Assembly: GCF_020404745.1 (NCBI RefSeq)
Contig: NZ_JAIZAP010000014.1
Coordinates: forward strand, 62,001 to 126,000
Length of the DNA stretch: 64,000 nucleotides
Source of the DNA: Aquibacillus saliphilus
GTDB taxonomy: Bacteria > Bacillota > Bacilli > Bacillales > Amphibacillaceae
Direction of reading: 5' to 3'
The notes below the pieces were generated by a model. It was given only the letters and a program-made list of their open reading frames with translations, did no database searches and had not been told where the DNA came from. The translations under genes were made by a program, and so were the position numbers. This document shows, piece after piece, positions 1 through 7,365 of this stretch; position 1 is the stretch's first letter, and each line of letters begins with the position of its first letter.

Positions 1-211
1 CTTGATTATATAAATCAACTTTTTCAATATCTTTAACAACAATCAAAATATCTATTATAGGTTTTGCGTAACCTATTGCTGGTATAGACGTACTTCCAAT
101 GTGAAAAATATCAACCAATTGTTCATTAAATATTTTTTTAAGTATTTCTTCTTCCCGACTATACGTTTTATCCCATTCTTCAGTCCAAGGAAGTATTTTG
201 GTCTTTCTCAT
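1..211 (-). CDS. GrpB family protein (UPF0157), partial
   Basis: The N-terminal 70 codons of a protein that runs off the left edge. The translation begins MRKTKILPWTEEW and contains the stretch FHIGSTSIPAIGYAKPIIDI, which is the typical GrpB core (H-I-G-S-T-S-I-P, then K-P-I-I-D) related to nucleotidyltransferase folds. The substrate of most GrpB proteins is unknown; some are fused to dephospho-CoA kinase. A weak ribosome site (ggGGATaaacgcg) precedes the ATG at 209-211. It is the first of the co-oriented small genes separated by the recurring intergenic element described at 266-300. The family call is firm; the specific function is not. Confidence 0.8.
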   Translation of the reverse strand, partial: MRKTKILPWTEEWDKTYSREEEILKKIFNEQLVDIFHIGSTSIPAIGYAKPIIDILIVVKDIEKVDLYNQ

Positions 212-265
212 CGCGTTTATCCCCTTAGTTATTTAATTTTAATAATTCATTTCGGTTAATTCTCT

Positions 266-300
266 GATTGAAGTAATCCGTTGTTTTAGCACACTGTTAG
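266..300 (-). repeat. Recurring intergenic element, copy 1
   Basis: On the minus strand this reads CTAACAGTGTGC, then AACGGATTACTTCAATC. It matches the elements at 4233-4288, 4791-4830 and 5185-5227 in order and spacing (CTAAC box, then xGACGGAT box, then TTATTCAAC-like end). The copy overlaps the stop codon of the 286-594 gene and supplies its last residues (NLTVC). Confidence 0.5.
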
Positions 301-594
301 GTTTACAACGCCCAATATAAACGGTGAAATAATGAGTATTATAGAAGTGAAAATAAGTGTAAGGGAAACATTCTTCGACAATTTCTTTTTACCGTTTCCT
401 TTATACCAACCGGAGAATTGTAATTTGTTTCTATATAATATAAAAAGTAAAACTAGTATTGCTAGTGCACCGAACCACGAATAAGATTCAGTTGTTTCAT
501 TGATTGTATAAATATTTCCTATAATAGCCCAACCTAAGCCGCCAAGAAGCCCAAAGATAATAATTATACGAAGCAATTCTAATAATGTTCGCAT
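286..594 (-). CDS. Small three-TM membrane protein, unknown
   Basis: About 102 residues. I see a hydrophobic N-terminal segment (LLRIIIIFGLLGGLGWAII), a second (WFGALAILVLLFILY), a basic loop (NKLQFSGWYKGNGKKKLSKN) and a third (LTLIFTSIILIISPFILGVV). The start chosen is the ATG at 594, about 9 nt after GGGCGG; a GTG four codons upstream is possible but has no ribosome site at the right distance. The C-terminus reads into the intergenic repeat, which suggests the stop was provided by repeat DNA. I do not recognise the family. It lies in the array of small minus-strand genes. Confidence 0.55.
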   Translation of the reverse strand: MRTLLELLRIIIIFGLLGGLGWAIIGNIYTINETTESYSWFGALAILVLLFILYRNKLQFSGWYKGNGKKKLSKNVSLTLIFTSIILIISPFILGVVNLTVC

Positions 595-675
595 TCTTTT
601 ACACACCGCCCTTAACTGATTTATTGCACTTCTGAATTGAACGCATTAGGAATTTTCTTGAGTGGTTTTAATTAA

Positions 676-1284
676 TTATGGATGGAGTGATTGGTATTTG
701 TTGCTGTAGATTGGACTTAACATAAAGTGTTTTCCTTCTCTACTATCCAGATTTTGCATAGTAAAACCACTATTACCTATTTCTAAACGAACAGCATTTA
801 GTGTGTTTATTTTTTGGTCTAATTCAACTGTAAATGTAACTTTCATTTCATTCATATCATCGGTCATATTAGACATTTCCATTTGTTGCACTTGATATTG
901 TGAGCTGTTAATTGTGATTGTCATGGTGTCCATATCTAAATCGGATTGATCACCTGTGAAGGTTCCCGAATTAGTTATATTTGAGTTATCTTTGTTGTAC
1001 GGGAATGAGAAAAAGTGATCTACTTTCCCTAATCTTAATTGCCAGTCAAAAGAAATCCAATTTGCTTCGAAATACCAAGGCATGTTCAATTCCACTGTTT
1101 CCCCAAAGCTATCTTTGTTTCGGAAAGGAAAATGTCCAATATCGGTAATTTGATAGGATGAATCATTTATCTCAATAGTTTTATTTACTGAATAGGTTTC
1201 AAATTTCAAAAAGTGATGATAACCGAATACCAATAAGATAGAGACGATAACTGCAAGACACACCAGTAAAGTCTTCTTTAACAT
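676..1284 (-). CDS. Membrane-anchored or secreted protein, unknown
   Basis: A 202-residue protein with one N-terminal hydrophobic segment (TLLVCLAVIVSILLVFGY) that acts as signal anchor, followed by a polar, presumably extracytoplasmic domain rich in Asp, Asn and Ser (NKDNSNITNSGTFTGDQSD). There is no lipobox Cys placed for lipidation. The ATG at 1284 follows GGAGG with 6 nt spacing, so the start is sound. It is divergent from selA. No family is recognised; the alternating beta-type sequence (TMTITINSSQYQV, MKVTFTVELDQ) suggests a beta-sandwich, which is inference. Confidence 0.6.
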   Translation of the reverse strand: MLKKTLLVCLAVIVSILLVFGYHHFLKFETYSVNKTIEINDSSYQITDIGHFPFRNKDSFGETVELNMPWYFEANWISFDWQLRLGKVDHFFSFPYNKDNSNITNSGTFTGDQSDLDMDTMTITINSSQYQVQQMEMSNMTDDMNEMKVTFTVELDQKINTLNAVRLEIGNSGFTMQNLDSREGKHFMLSPIYSNKYQSLHP

Positions 1285-1376
1285 CGTTAGCCTCCTTTTT
1301 TTTGAGGAAGTACTATGTTATCTAAGTCTAACACAAATATTAATCCGATTATCATGGAAACACCGAGTTTCATTGT

Positions 1377-1405
1377 TTGGTGTTACTAGCTCTAACACTT
1401 ATAAT
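1377..1405 (+). promoter_or_regulatory. Probable sigma-A promoter of selA
   Basis: TTGGTG (1377-1382), a 17-nt spacer, and a perfect TATAAT (1400-1405), 28 bp before the selA ATG. It gives the sel pair its own transcription unit, opposite to the flanking minus-strand genes. Confidence 0.6.
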
Positions 1406-1433
1406 AGAGGTGTATTTGTAGGGAGGTAAGATT

Positions 1434-2846
1434 ATGAAGCATTTATTGAGGGAATTACCGCCAGTTCACGAATTGCAAAAAAGCGACCGATTTACTGATT
1501 TAGTTGAAAAATCATTGATTAATGAGTCTCAAGTGACTAAGGTCATTCAAGGGGAGCTGGACGATTTAAGGGACAAGTTGTTAGCTTGCAACCTTCCCAT
1601 TGAAAATGGCAGCAAACAAACTTTCATCGAATACATATGGAATAACACCGAAGAGAAGGTGCGGAAATTCCAACAAGACCGACTCGTACGTGTGATTAAT
1701 GCTACAGGTACGGTATTACATACAAACTTAGGACGGGCAAGATTGAGTGAACAGGCAATTAGTCATGTGGCAAGTGTTGCTGGTAGTTACTCTAATCTTG
1801 AGTATCGGATTTCTGAAGGAAAACGTGGGTCTAGACATGATATTCTGGAAGATTTATTGACGGAAATTACTGGTGCTGAGGCTGCGATGGTTGTCAACAA
1901 CAATGCAGCTGCTGTTTATTTAGTATTACGCGCGCTCGCAAAAGACAAAGAAGTAATTGTTTCTCGTGGGCAACTTGTTGAAATTGGTGGCTCATTTCGT
2001 GTTTCTTCAATCATGGAGGAAAGCGATGCACAGCTGGTAGAGGTGGGCACGACTAACAAAACACACTTGTATGATTACCAAAATGCAATCTCTGACAATA
2101 CAAGTATGATTCTCAAAGTACATACAAGTAATTTTAAAACAATAGGATTTACTGAATCAGTTTCAACTGATGATCTAGTGAATTTAAAAAATCAACACCC
2201 CGAACTTATTTTTTATGAGGATTTGGGAAGTGGTTCTTTGTATGATTTTAAAGAGAGTGGTATCGGTGATGAGCCAGTAGTTAGAGATGTAATCAAATCT
2301 GGTGTTGACCTAGTATCGTTTAGTGGGGATAAATTACTTGGTGGACCACAAGCAGGTATTATTGTTGGGAAAAAAGAGTATATTCAAAGTTTGAAAAAAC
2401 ATCAATTAGCAAGAGTGCTTCGTGTTGATAAAATGACGTTTGCCGGACTAGAGAAAACTTTACGTGCTTATCTATCTGAACAGGCTGCTGTTGATGAACT
2501 TCCAACAGTTCGAGACATTTTAAAGACTGAAGAACACATACTAGAGCAAGTGAACCTATTTAGTAGTCAGATGGGAGAGCTTAGCGAACCATATAATTTG
2601 GAGATAATAAAAGGCAGTTCACAAATTGGTGGAGGTACGATGCCTGGAGTTGAGCTTCCAACTTATCTAATTGCTGTTAAGCATAAAAATAGTTCAACAG
2701 AAGAACTAGCTAAAAACCTTAGAAATGGTAAGCCGTCAGTCGTTACAAGAATTAAGGATGATAAAGTATTACTGGATTTTCGAACAATAACAGAACAGGA
2801 AATGCCAGAACTACTAGAGAGATTCGGCAGTCTTGTTCGATGTTAG
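1434..2846 (+). CDS. selA: L-seryl-tRNA(Sec) selenium transferase (selenocysteine synthase)
   Basis: SelA converts Ser-tRNA(Sec) to Sec-tRNA(Sec) with selenophosphate, using pyridoxal phosphate, in the cytoplasm. The 470-residue length is normal for the family. The N-terminal helical tRNA-binding part is followed by RVINATGTVLHTNLGRA (typical SelA signature near residue 85), the PLP pocket, and the PLP lysine K300 in FSGDKLLGG. The ATG has GGGAGG 7 nt upstream and a promoter at 1377-1405. The gene directly downstream (23 bp gap) carries an in-frame TGA at a redox-active site, so the pair is almost certainly a synthase with its client. Model Bacillus species such as B. subtilis lack this system, so the locus is accessory. 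Firm call. Confidence 0.95.
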   Translation: MKHLLRELPPVHELQKSDRFTDLVEKSLINESQVTKVIQGELDDLRDKLLACNLPIENGSKQTFIEYIWNNTEEKVRKFQQDRLVRVINATGTVLHTNLGRARLSEQAISHVASVAGSYSNLEYRISEGKRGSRHDILEDLLTEITGAEAAMVVNNNAAAVYLVLRALAKDKEVIVSRGQLVEIGGSFRVSSIMEESDAQLVEVGTTNKTHLYDYQNAISDNTSMILKVHTSNFKTIGFTESVSTDDLVNLKNQHPELIFYEDLGSGSLYDFKESGIGDEPVVRDVIKSGVDLVSFSGDKLLGGPQAGIIVGKKEYIQSLKKHQLARVLRVDKMTFAGLEKTLRAYLSEQAAVDELPTVRDILKTEEHILEQVNLFSSQMGELSEPYNLEIIKGSSQIGGGTMPGVELPTYLIAVKHKNSSTEELAKNLRNGKPSVVTRIKDDKVLLDFRTITEQEMPELLERFGSLVRC

Positions 2847-2869
2847 TTTATAAAATAGGAGGAATAGAT

Positions 2870-3445
2870 ATGACAAATAGAATTACGGTTTATTCAGACT
2901 TTTTATGACCCTTTTGCTTTATCGGGAAGATCCCGCTTGACCAGTTGGCCAAGGAGCATAATGTAGAAGTGGAATGGAAGGCATTTGAGCTAAAACCAGA
3001 GGGAGTGGAAACACCATCTCACCCGCCAGAGTATTATGAACAAGCCAAAGCGAATGTTAAACAAATGTCAGAGCATTATGGTGTGGAGATGAAGTGGAAT
3101 GATAGGAGTAAGCATTCCCGTCACGCTTTAGAGGGTGCGAAATTCGCTGATGAACAAGGACTTGCCAATGAGTATCATGACGCTGTATTTAAAGCACACT
3201 TTCAACAAGAAAAGACAATCAATGAAATTGATACACTAGTGGAAATTGCAGAAAGTGTTGGTCTTGAACCCACTCGTTTTAAAGAGGCTCTAGAAACACG
3301 TGAGTATGAGCAACAAGTAATAAATGAAACAGAAGAAGCACACCAAATGGGTATAACTGGTATTCCTTGCTTTGTTTCTGGAACAAAAGGGGTTATGGGT
3401 GCTCAAACCTACGAGACACTTTTACAATTACTAGAGGAAGCATAA
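2870..3445 (+). CDS. DsbA/FrnE-family oxidoreductase, probable selenoprotein (UxxC)
   Basis: Read from the ATG at 2870 (AGGAGG 7 nt upstream) the frame gives MTNRITVYSDFL, then TGA at 2906-2908, then PFCFIGKIPLDQLAKEHN and on without a break to 3445: 191 residues with Sec as residue 13. The TGA falls where DsbA/FrnE proteins have the first Cys of the CPFC active site (xSDFxCPFCxIG), so the site reads U-P-F-C. The rest is a standard DsbA-like thioredoxin fold with a helical insert (about residues 50-120) and the cis-Pro loop GITGIPCFV near the C-terminus. Automated calling would start at the TTG at 2945 and miss the active site. There is no signal peptide, so the enzyme is cytoplasmic and probably handles thiols or disulfides. 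selA lies immediately upstream. A stop mutation or sequencing error of TGC is the alternative, but the context argues against it. Confidence 0.85.
2909..2941 (+). promoter_or_regulatory. Candidate bacterial SECIS hairpin
   Basis: Just after the TGA, CGGGA (2923-2927) pairs with TCCCG (2931-2935) around the loop AGA. Weaker pairs (GC-TTTA with TTGA-C) can extend the stem down towards the TGA. The loop lies 19 nt after the TGA and has G at its second position, as bacterial SECIS elements usually require. It is coding sequence at the same time. The fold was judged by eye. Confidence 0.5.
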
Positions 3446-3458
3446 ATACTGTAACCTT

Positions 3459-3630
3459 TATGACATTTTTAGGGCTTTCAACGAACTCAAAGATAGGACT
3501 TTACGTGGAGTAGTGGGCTTAATCGGATTGGCTTTCTGATGAAACAACGGCTTCAGTCTTTCATGACCAGTCAATGCCCACAGATGCTTCACGTCAAGTT
3601 CTTAAACACTTATCTTGTCTTGATGCATGA
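3459..3630 (+). pseudogene. Decayed coding remnant, unidentified
   Basis: Two protein-like stretches in adjacent frames: YDIFRAFNELKDRTLRGVVG (3459 on) ends in TGA, then after a one-base shift near 3537 DETTASVFHDQSMPTDASRQ and on to LSCLDA-stop at 3630. There is no ribosome site. It looks like the remains of a gene that followed the selenoprotein, now frameshifted. I cannot name the family and see no SelB motif in it. Confidence 0.35.
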
Positions 3631-3683
3631 TTCAAAGAGAAAAGGTGTATTACATTAGCAATATACTGTAGATAACTGCTAAA

Positions 3684-3700
3684 TAGTTGAATAAGTCATT
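3684..3700 (-). repeat. Recurring intergenic element, partial copy
   Basis: The minus strand reads AATGACTTATTCAACTA, the TTATTCAAC end of the element, abutting the stop codon of the FlaR-like gene. Confidence 0.35.
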
Positions 3701-4202
3701 AAACCTTTTCTAAAAAGATTTGAACCTCTTTCGGGGATATTAAAATTATAACCTGTTTATCTTTAGACAATTGTTCAAGCCTATTTAAAATTTTTGGTCT
3801 TTTAGTTTTTGAATAATCCCATACCCATTTAAAAAAATCTAACTCAAATCTTTCCTCGCAACCTTCTCCCATATCTGGTCTTGTTTTATTTCTATACTTC
3901 ATTATTCTTTTGAAAGCACGGTAGACGCAAATTACTCTGTGAATATCAAGAAAAACTATTGTATCAGCTGCATTTAGTCTTATGTCCATTGTCCCGCCAT
4001 AGTTTCCATCAATAATCCATTTTTCTTTTTTCACTAAGTCATTTTGGACCTTTCTTTGTTCATCTTTTGGAATCCCTACCCAGTTAGGTTTCCAAAATAA
4101 AGCATCTAGATGGTAAGTATTTATTTTAAGCTTTTCTCCTAATTGTCTTGCAAGTGTGGATTTTCCTGAACCTCCTGAACCAATAAGTACAACCTTTTTC
4201 AT
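3699..4202 (-). CDS. FlaR-like P-loop kinase (DNA topology modulation protein family)
   Basis: A 167-residue P-loop protein of the adenylate-kinase superfamily. Walker A is GSGGSGKSTLA at the N-terminus, followed by HLDALFWKPNW, which marks the 'DNA topology modulation protein' or FlaR-like family, and WIIDGNYGGTMDIRL before the Walker B-like strand TIVFLDI. These proteins resemble nucleotide kinases; the topology role in the name is historical and I would not rely on it. GGGAG lies 4 nt before the ATG. It sits in the array of small minus-strand genes beside a Nudix hydrolase, common company for this family in Bacillaceae. Confidence 0.8.
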   Translation of the reverse strand: MKKVVLIGSGGSGKSTLARQLGEKLKINTYHLDALFWKPNWVGIPKDEQRKVQNDLVKKEKWIIDGNYGGTMDIRLNAADTIVFLDIHRVICVYRAFKRIMKYRNKTRPDMGEGCEERFELDFFKWVWDYSKTKRPKILNRLEQLSKDKQVIILISPKEVQIFLEKV

Positions 4203-4232
4203 AAATCTCCCTTATTAAACAATCCTACTTCA

Positions 4233-4288
4233 TAGTTGAACAAGAAGTGCAATTCCTTATTCAAGGTAAGCTATCCGTCAGTCTAAGT
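4233..4288 (-). repeat. Recurring intergenic element, copy 2
   Basis: The minus strand reads ACTTAGACTGACGGATAGC, then CCTTGAATAAGGAATTGC and CTTGTTCAACTA. The right part is itself an inverted repeat (TTGAACAAGAA / TTCCTTATTCAA). It lies between the Nudix stop and the FlaR-like start and shares the GACGGAT and TTCAACTA boxes with the other copies. Confidence 0.45.
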
Positions 4289-4750
4289 GAAATTTTCACA
4301 AACTTGCTCATTATAAATATTAATTGGGTATTGGTTCTTTTTTAATAAATTATTAATTATTTGCTTTAATACCTGTGGTTCCCGTAAGTCTTCATTCTCA
4401 AATTTTACAAGGTCACTTACCTTAATCCACTTACTGTCAGTAATTTCATCTTCTTCGAGATTTATAGAACCTCCAGTAACCTTACCAATAAAATGAAATA
4501 GAATAACTTGATTGTTTGTACTACTGATAAAATTATATACACCAGTAGACCCACACAGTTTTACGTCCAATCCTGTTTCCTCTTTTACTTCCCTATGAGC
4601 TGAATAGAGAATGTCCTCACCATATTCAATACGTCCACTCGGAAAATTCCACTTTTCAATAGCAGTAGGTTTATTCTCCTTTATAATCAAGACTTCATCT
4701 TCATTAAAGATTGATACGCTTGCTACTAAAATAATTCCATCTTGATACAT
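4283..4750 (-). CDS. Nudix hydrolase
   Basis: A 155-residue Nudix protein that hydrolyses a nucleoside diphosphate linked to another group; the substrate cannot be told. The Nudix box is visible as GRIEYGEDILYSAHREVKEE then TGL, fitting Gx5Ex7REUxEExGU exactly, with W-N-F-P-S-G before it. The start ATG at 4750 follows GGAGAAAAGG. The C-terminal tail (KKNQYPINIYNEQVCENFT) enters the intergenic repeat and may be partly repeat-derived. It is in the small-gene array, without an obvious operon partner. Confidence 0.9.
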   Translation of the reverse strand: MYQDGIILVASVSIFNEDEVLIIKENKPTAIEKWNFPSGRIEYGEDILYSAHREVKEETGLDVKLCGSTGVYNFISSTNNQVILFHFIGKVTGGSINLEEDEITDSKWIKVSDLVKFENEDLREPQVLKQIINNLLKKNQYPINIYNEQVCENFT

Positions 4751-4790
4751 CCTTTTCTCCTCAATTCTTTTTGAAAATCACCTTTATCAC

Positions 4791-4830
4791 TAGTTGAATA
4801 AATCCGTCACTTTAACGCACTCCGTTAGCG
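4791..4830 (-). repeat. Recurring intergenic element, copy 3 (best copy)
   Basis: The minus strand reads CGCTAACGGAGTGCGTT, then AAAGTGACGGAT, then TTATTCAACTA. It lies between the stop of the 4839-5150 gene and the start of the Nudix gene. Confidence 0.55.
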
Positions 4831-4838
4831 AAATATTG

Positions 4839-5150
4839 TTACCAATTAAAAACTACCATTAAACTAATTGAAACGAGAAAAACAACAAAAAAGAAAGGGA
4901 GGTAATATGATTTTTCTTCTTGTGGTTTATGTTTTCTTTCATAACTATTCCAACCAATAAATAGACCTAAAAACATTCCTATAATGCCTGAACGTAAGAT
5001 TGAAACTATGTATTCCATTATAGGTTTATATGTAGTTTGATAAACACCATCGCCTACCTGTGTAACATCTTTATAATTAACCAACAAAATAGAGATTGCC
5101 AATCCAAAAACTAATCCATATATACTTGATTTTCTTAATCTTTTTTCCAT
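4839..5150 (-). CDS. Small membrane protein, unknown
   Basis: About 103 residues starting MEKRLRKSSIYG. The start at 5150 is chosen because AAGGGAG lies about 7 nt upstream; the longer reading from 5216 starts inside the repeat and lacks a ribosome site. There are three hydrophobic segments: LVFGLAISILLVNY, ILRSGIIGMFLGLFIGW and LPFFFVVFLVSISLMVVF. The middle ends in basic residues (RKHKPQEEK), predicted cytoplasmic. No family is recognised. Confidence 0.55.
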   Translation of the reverse strand: MEKRLRKSSIYGLVFGLAISILLVNYKDVTQVGDGVYQTTYKPIMEYIVSILRSGIIGMFLGLFIGWNSYERKHKPQEEKSYYLPFFFVVFLVSISLMVVFNW

Positions 5151-5184
5151 AAACTGCTCTCCCTTTTCAAAATTTATCATTGTG

Positions 5185-5227
5185 CTTAGTACAATATCGG
5201 TCACTTTGACGAACACCTATTAGCTAG
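5185..5227 (-). repeat. Recurring intergenic element, copy 4
   Basis: The minus strand reads CTAGCTAATAGGTGTTCG, then TCAAAGTGACCGATATTG and TACTAAG. It is the diverged version of copy 3, placed between the stop of the 5234-5821 gene and the start of the 4839-5150 gene. Confidence 0.5.
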
Positions 5228-5233
5228 TTTTAC

Positions 5234-5821
5234 TTAAAAAGTGGATACAACATTACCATCAGCATTAACTCCACGAAAAACAAAATTTCTAATCTCAGAA
5301 TGTAGTATTGAGGTATAATGTGCCGTAACCCCGTCTTTAACATCCATCTCTACAAATAAAGTTGATTGCTCTTTTACTTCTTTTAATGATAAATCTTTCC
5401 CCTCTAAATTTGCTTCATTACTAACAATAACTTTCACAATGTCTTCATCAAGAACTTCTACCGCAAAGAGTGCATCGTAAACTTTATCTTTCTGCTGACT
5501 AGCCAACCAAGTAGTTTTCATCTTTTCATCTGCTGTTTCAGCAGCTAGACCATTTACCGAGGTAGAACGATATAGAAACCAAAAATTATTTTCTATAAGT
5601 TTGACATATTTATTTAGACCTGTATCCCAAACAACAACCTTTTTGTTTTTGAATTCCTTTTCGAAGACTACTTTTCCATTTTCATTTGGTAATGTATGTC
5701 TAATTGCAGAATACTCTGTCCAAGAATATCCTCCTAAGAAGGAAGGACCGAAATAAACTATTATCAATAGTAATACTAAGATAGTAAAATAGCGTTTCTT
5801 AAAAATACTTTTCCCCCTCAT
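5234..5821 (-). CDS. Membrane-anchored protein, unknown
   Basis: About 195 residues beginning MRGKSIFKKRYF. The ATG at 5821 is preferred because GGAGG lies 10 nt upstream, while the longer reading from 5845 has none. One N-terminal membrane segment (FTILVLLLIIVYFGPSFLG) is followed by a soluble, presumably external domain with alternating beta pattern (GKVVFEKEFKNKKVVVWDTG). It has no Cys in the mature part and no lipobox. I do not recognise a family. Confidence 0.6.
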   Translation of the reverse strand: MRGKSIFKKRYFTILVLLLIIVYFGPSFLGGYSWTEYSAIRHTLPNENGKVVFEKEFKNKKVVVWDTGLNKYVKLIENNFWFLYRSTSVNGLAAETADEKMKTTWLASQQKDKVYDALFAVEVLDEDIVKVIVSNEANLEGKDLSLKEVKEQSTLFVEMDVKDGVTAHYTSILHSEIRNFVFRGVNADGNVVSTF

Positions 5822-6017
5822 TCTGTATTCGCCTCCAAAATGCAAATGTAAGTTTAAGTGTAATCGTTCACAATATCTGTATTTATTTTAACATAACTAT
5901 TAATAATAACTTGTAAAATAAGACAGGAATTAAATGATTTCAATGTATTGGTAAATTCATTATATCAATAAAAGATAACAATCAATTTACATTGCATTTT
6001 TAAAAGTTTGTGATAGG

Positions 6018-6032
6018 TAACGGAATCCGTTA
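6018..6032. repeat. TAACGGA palindrome, minimal copy of the intergenic element
   Basis: TAACGGA-A-TCCGTTA is a perfect 7-bp inverted repeat in the 347-bp gap 5822-6168. It carries the CTAACGGA core of the elements seen between the neighbouring genes. The rest of this gap is AT-rich and shows no gene. Confidence 0.35.
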
Positions 6033-6168
6033 GTAAATTTGCTCATTCTTTCTTTTAGATTCAGCTTTAATGGAAATTTTGAAGGATTCACTTTATTTAT
6101 GTTGAATTCTTAAAAGTAGGCGGATATAAGGACTACCTATGATAAAAGAATAGAAGGAGCATGCAATT

Positions 6169-7140
6169 ATGAAACCTAAAGTACTTATTACTGAGCAATT
6201 ACCTAGTGAAATAATTGATTTTATTGGCGAACATTGTAACTACTCCCTGTGGGAACACGATGAAAAAATCCCGAGAGATGAACTGCTAAAAAGAATTGAG
6301 GATGTAGATGGCTTACTAACATCTAAAGATTCGGTTGATGAAGAATTACTTGCGAGAGGGAAAAATTTAAAAATTGTCTGTGATGTTGCTGTTGGTTACG
6401 ATAACTTTGATATAGAAGCAATTAAGAAGCACGGAATTCTAGCAACACATACACCATTTGTCTTAGATGAAACTGTTGCAGACTTAGTGTTTGGGCTTGT
6501 ACTCTCTACTGGTAGGAGACTAACTGAGCTTGATCATAATGTGAAAAATGGAAAGTGGGATAAGCCTGTTGGAGAGGACTGGTTTGGTACCGATGTGCAC
6601 GGGGCTACGATGGGTATTATCGGAATGGGGAGAATAGGCGAGAAAGTAGCTAGAAGAGCAACTCTTGGTTTTAATATGAATGTTCTTTATTACAACAGGA
6701 CACAAAAACCTGAAGTGGAAAAAAAGTTGAATGTTACGTATTCAAGTTTGGAAAATTTGTTAGCGAAATCTGATTATGTCGTTGTATTGACACCACATAC
6801 AGATCAAACACACCAGTTAATTGGTGAAAGAGAATTCAATCTAATGAAGGAAAAAGCCTTCTTTATAAACTGCTCTCGTGGTCAAGTAATTAATGAACAG
6901 GCTTTAATTAATGCTTTGCACGATAACCAAATTGCCGGCGCTGGACTTGATGTCTTTGAGCAGGAACCTATTAATAAAGATAATCCCTTACTGGGAATGA
7001 ATAATGTCGTAACACTACCTCACATTGGATCTGCGACAATGAAAACTAGATTTGATATGAAGATGTCAGCCGCTAAGAGTCTAGTAGCAGGTGTAACAGG
7101 AGAAACGCCAATGTCGATAATTAAAGAACTGGGTAATTAA
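6169..7140 (+). CDS. D-isomer-specific 2-hydroxyacid dehydrogenase (glyoxylate/hydroxypyruvate reductase type)
   Basis: A 323-residue NAD(P)-dependent oxidoreductase that reduces a 2-keto acid such as glyoxylate, hydroxypyruvate or 2-ketogluconate. The Rossmann motif GIIGMGRIGEKVARRA is central. The catalytic triad appears in order: Arg in INCSRGQVIN, Glu in VFEQEPI, His in LPHIGSAT. The length is standard. AGAAGGAG precedes the ATG by 10 nt. It stands alone, with a terminator at 7182-7214. The exact substrate cannot be read from the sequence; the closest B. subtilis relative by memory is YvcT. Confidence 0.88.
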   Translation: MKPKVLITEQLPSEIIDFIGEHCNYSLWEHDEKIPRDELLKRIEDVDGLLTSKDSVDEELLARGKNLKIVCDVAVGYDNFDIEAIKKHGILATHTPFVLDETVADLVFGLVLSTGRRLTELDHNVKNGKWDKPVGEDWFGTDVHGATMGIIGMGRIGEKVARRATLGFNMNVLYYNRTQKPEVEKKLNVTYSSLENLLAKSDYVVVLTPHTDQTHQLIGEREFNLMKEKAFFINCSRGQVINEQALINALHDNQIAGAGLDVFEQEPINKDNPLLGMNNVVTLPHIGSATMKTRFDMKMSAAKSLVAGVTGETPMSIIKELGN

Positions 7141-7181
7141 GATTAATTTTATCAAGTATTAAATAAATATCATTTTCAGAC

Positions 7182-7214
7182 AACCCATTCTTTTAATTTA
7201 GAATGGGTTTGTTA
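7182..7214 (+). terminator. Terminator of the 2-hydroxyacid dehydrogenase gene
   Basis: AACCCATTC (7182-7190) pairs with GAATGGGTT (7201-7209) and is followed by TGTTAAATTTTC. Confidence 0.7.
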
Positions 7215-7365
7215 AATTTTCTATTGGAAAATTATATAGATTTACTATATTCTATTAAAGAGTTGTTCTATTTTTGTTGAGAAAATTGTTTTTATAAAAG
7301 ATACTATTATTTGGTGTCATATCAATACATAAATTTGGATTTATTTTTCTAAGTGAGGTGGAACT

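Noticed and set aside
2906-2908. TGA as a simple nonsense mutation or sequencing error in a dead dsbA-like gene
   Set aside because: The codon replaces precisely the redox Cys, the rest of the frame is undamaged, the ribosome site is ideal, and selA is adjacent; a random stop is much less likely, though only resequencing excludes it.
3446-3698. tRNA-Sec (selC) downstream of the selenoprotein
   Set aside because: I looked for a ~95-nt cloverleaf with a long variable arm and UCA anticodon and found none; the stretch reads better as frameshifted protein remnant.
266-5227. True integron attC sites between the small genes
   Set aside because: Only one copy shows a GTTRRRY-like core (GTTAGGT), the paired internal boxes are not conserved, and no integrase is in the window; I report a cassette-like element without calling it attC.
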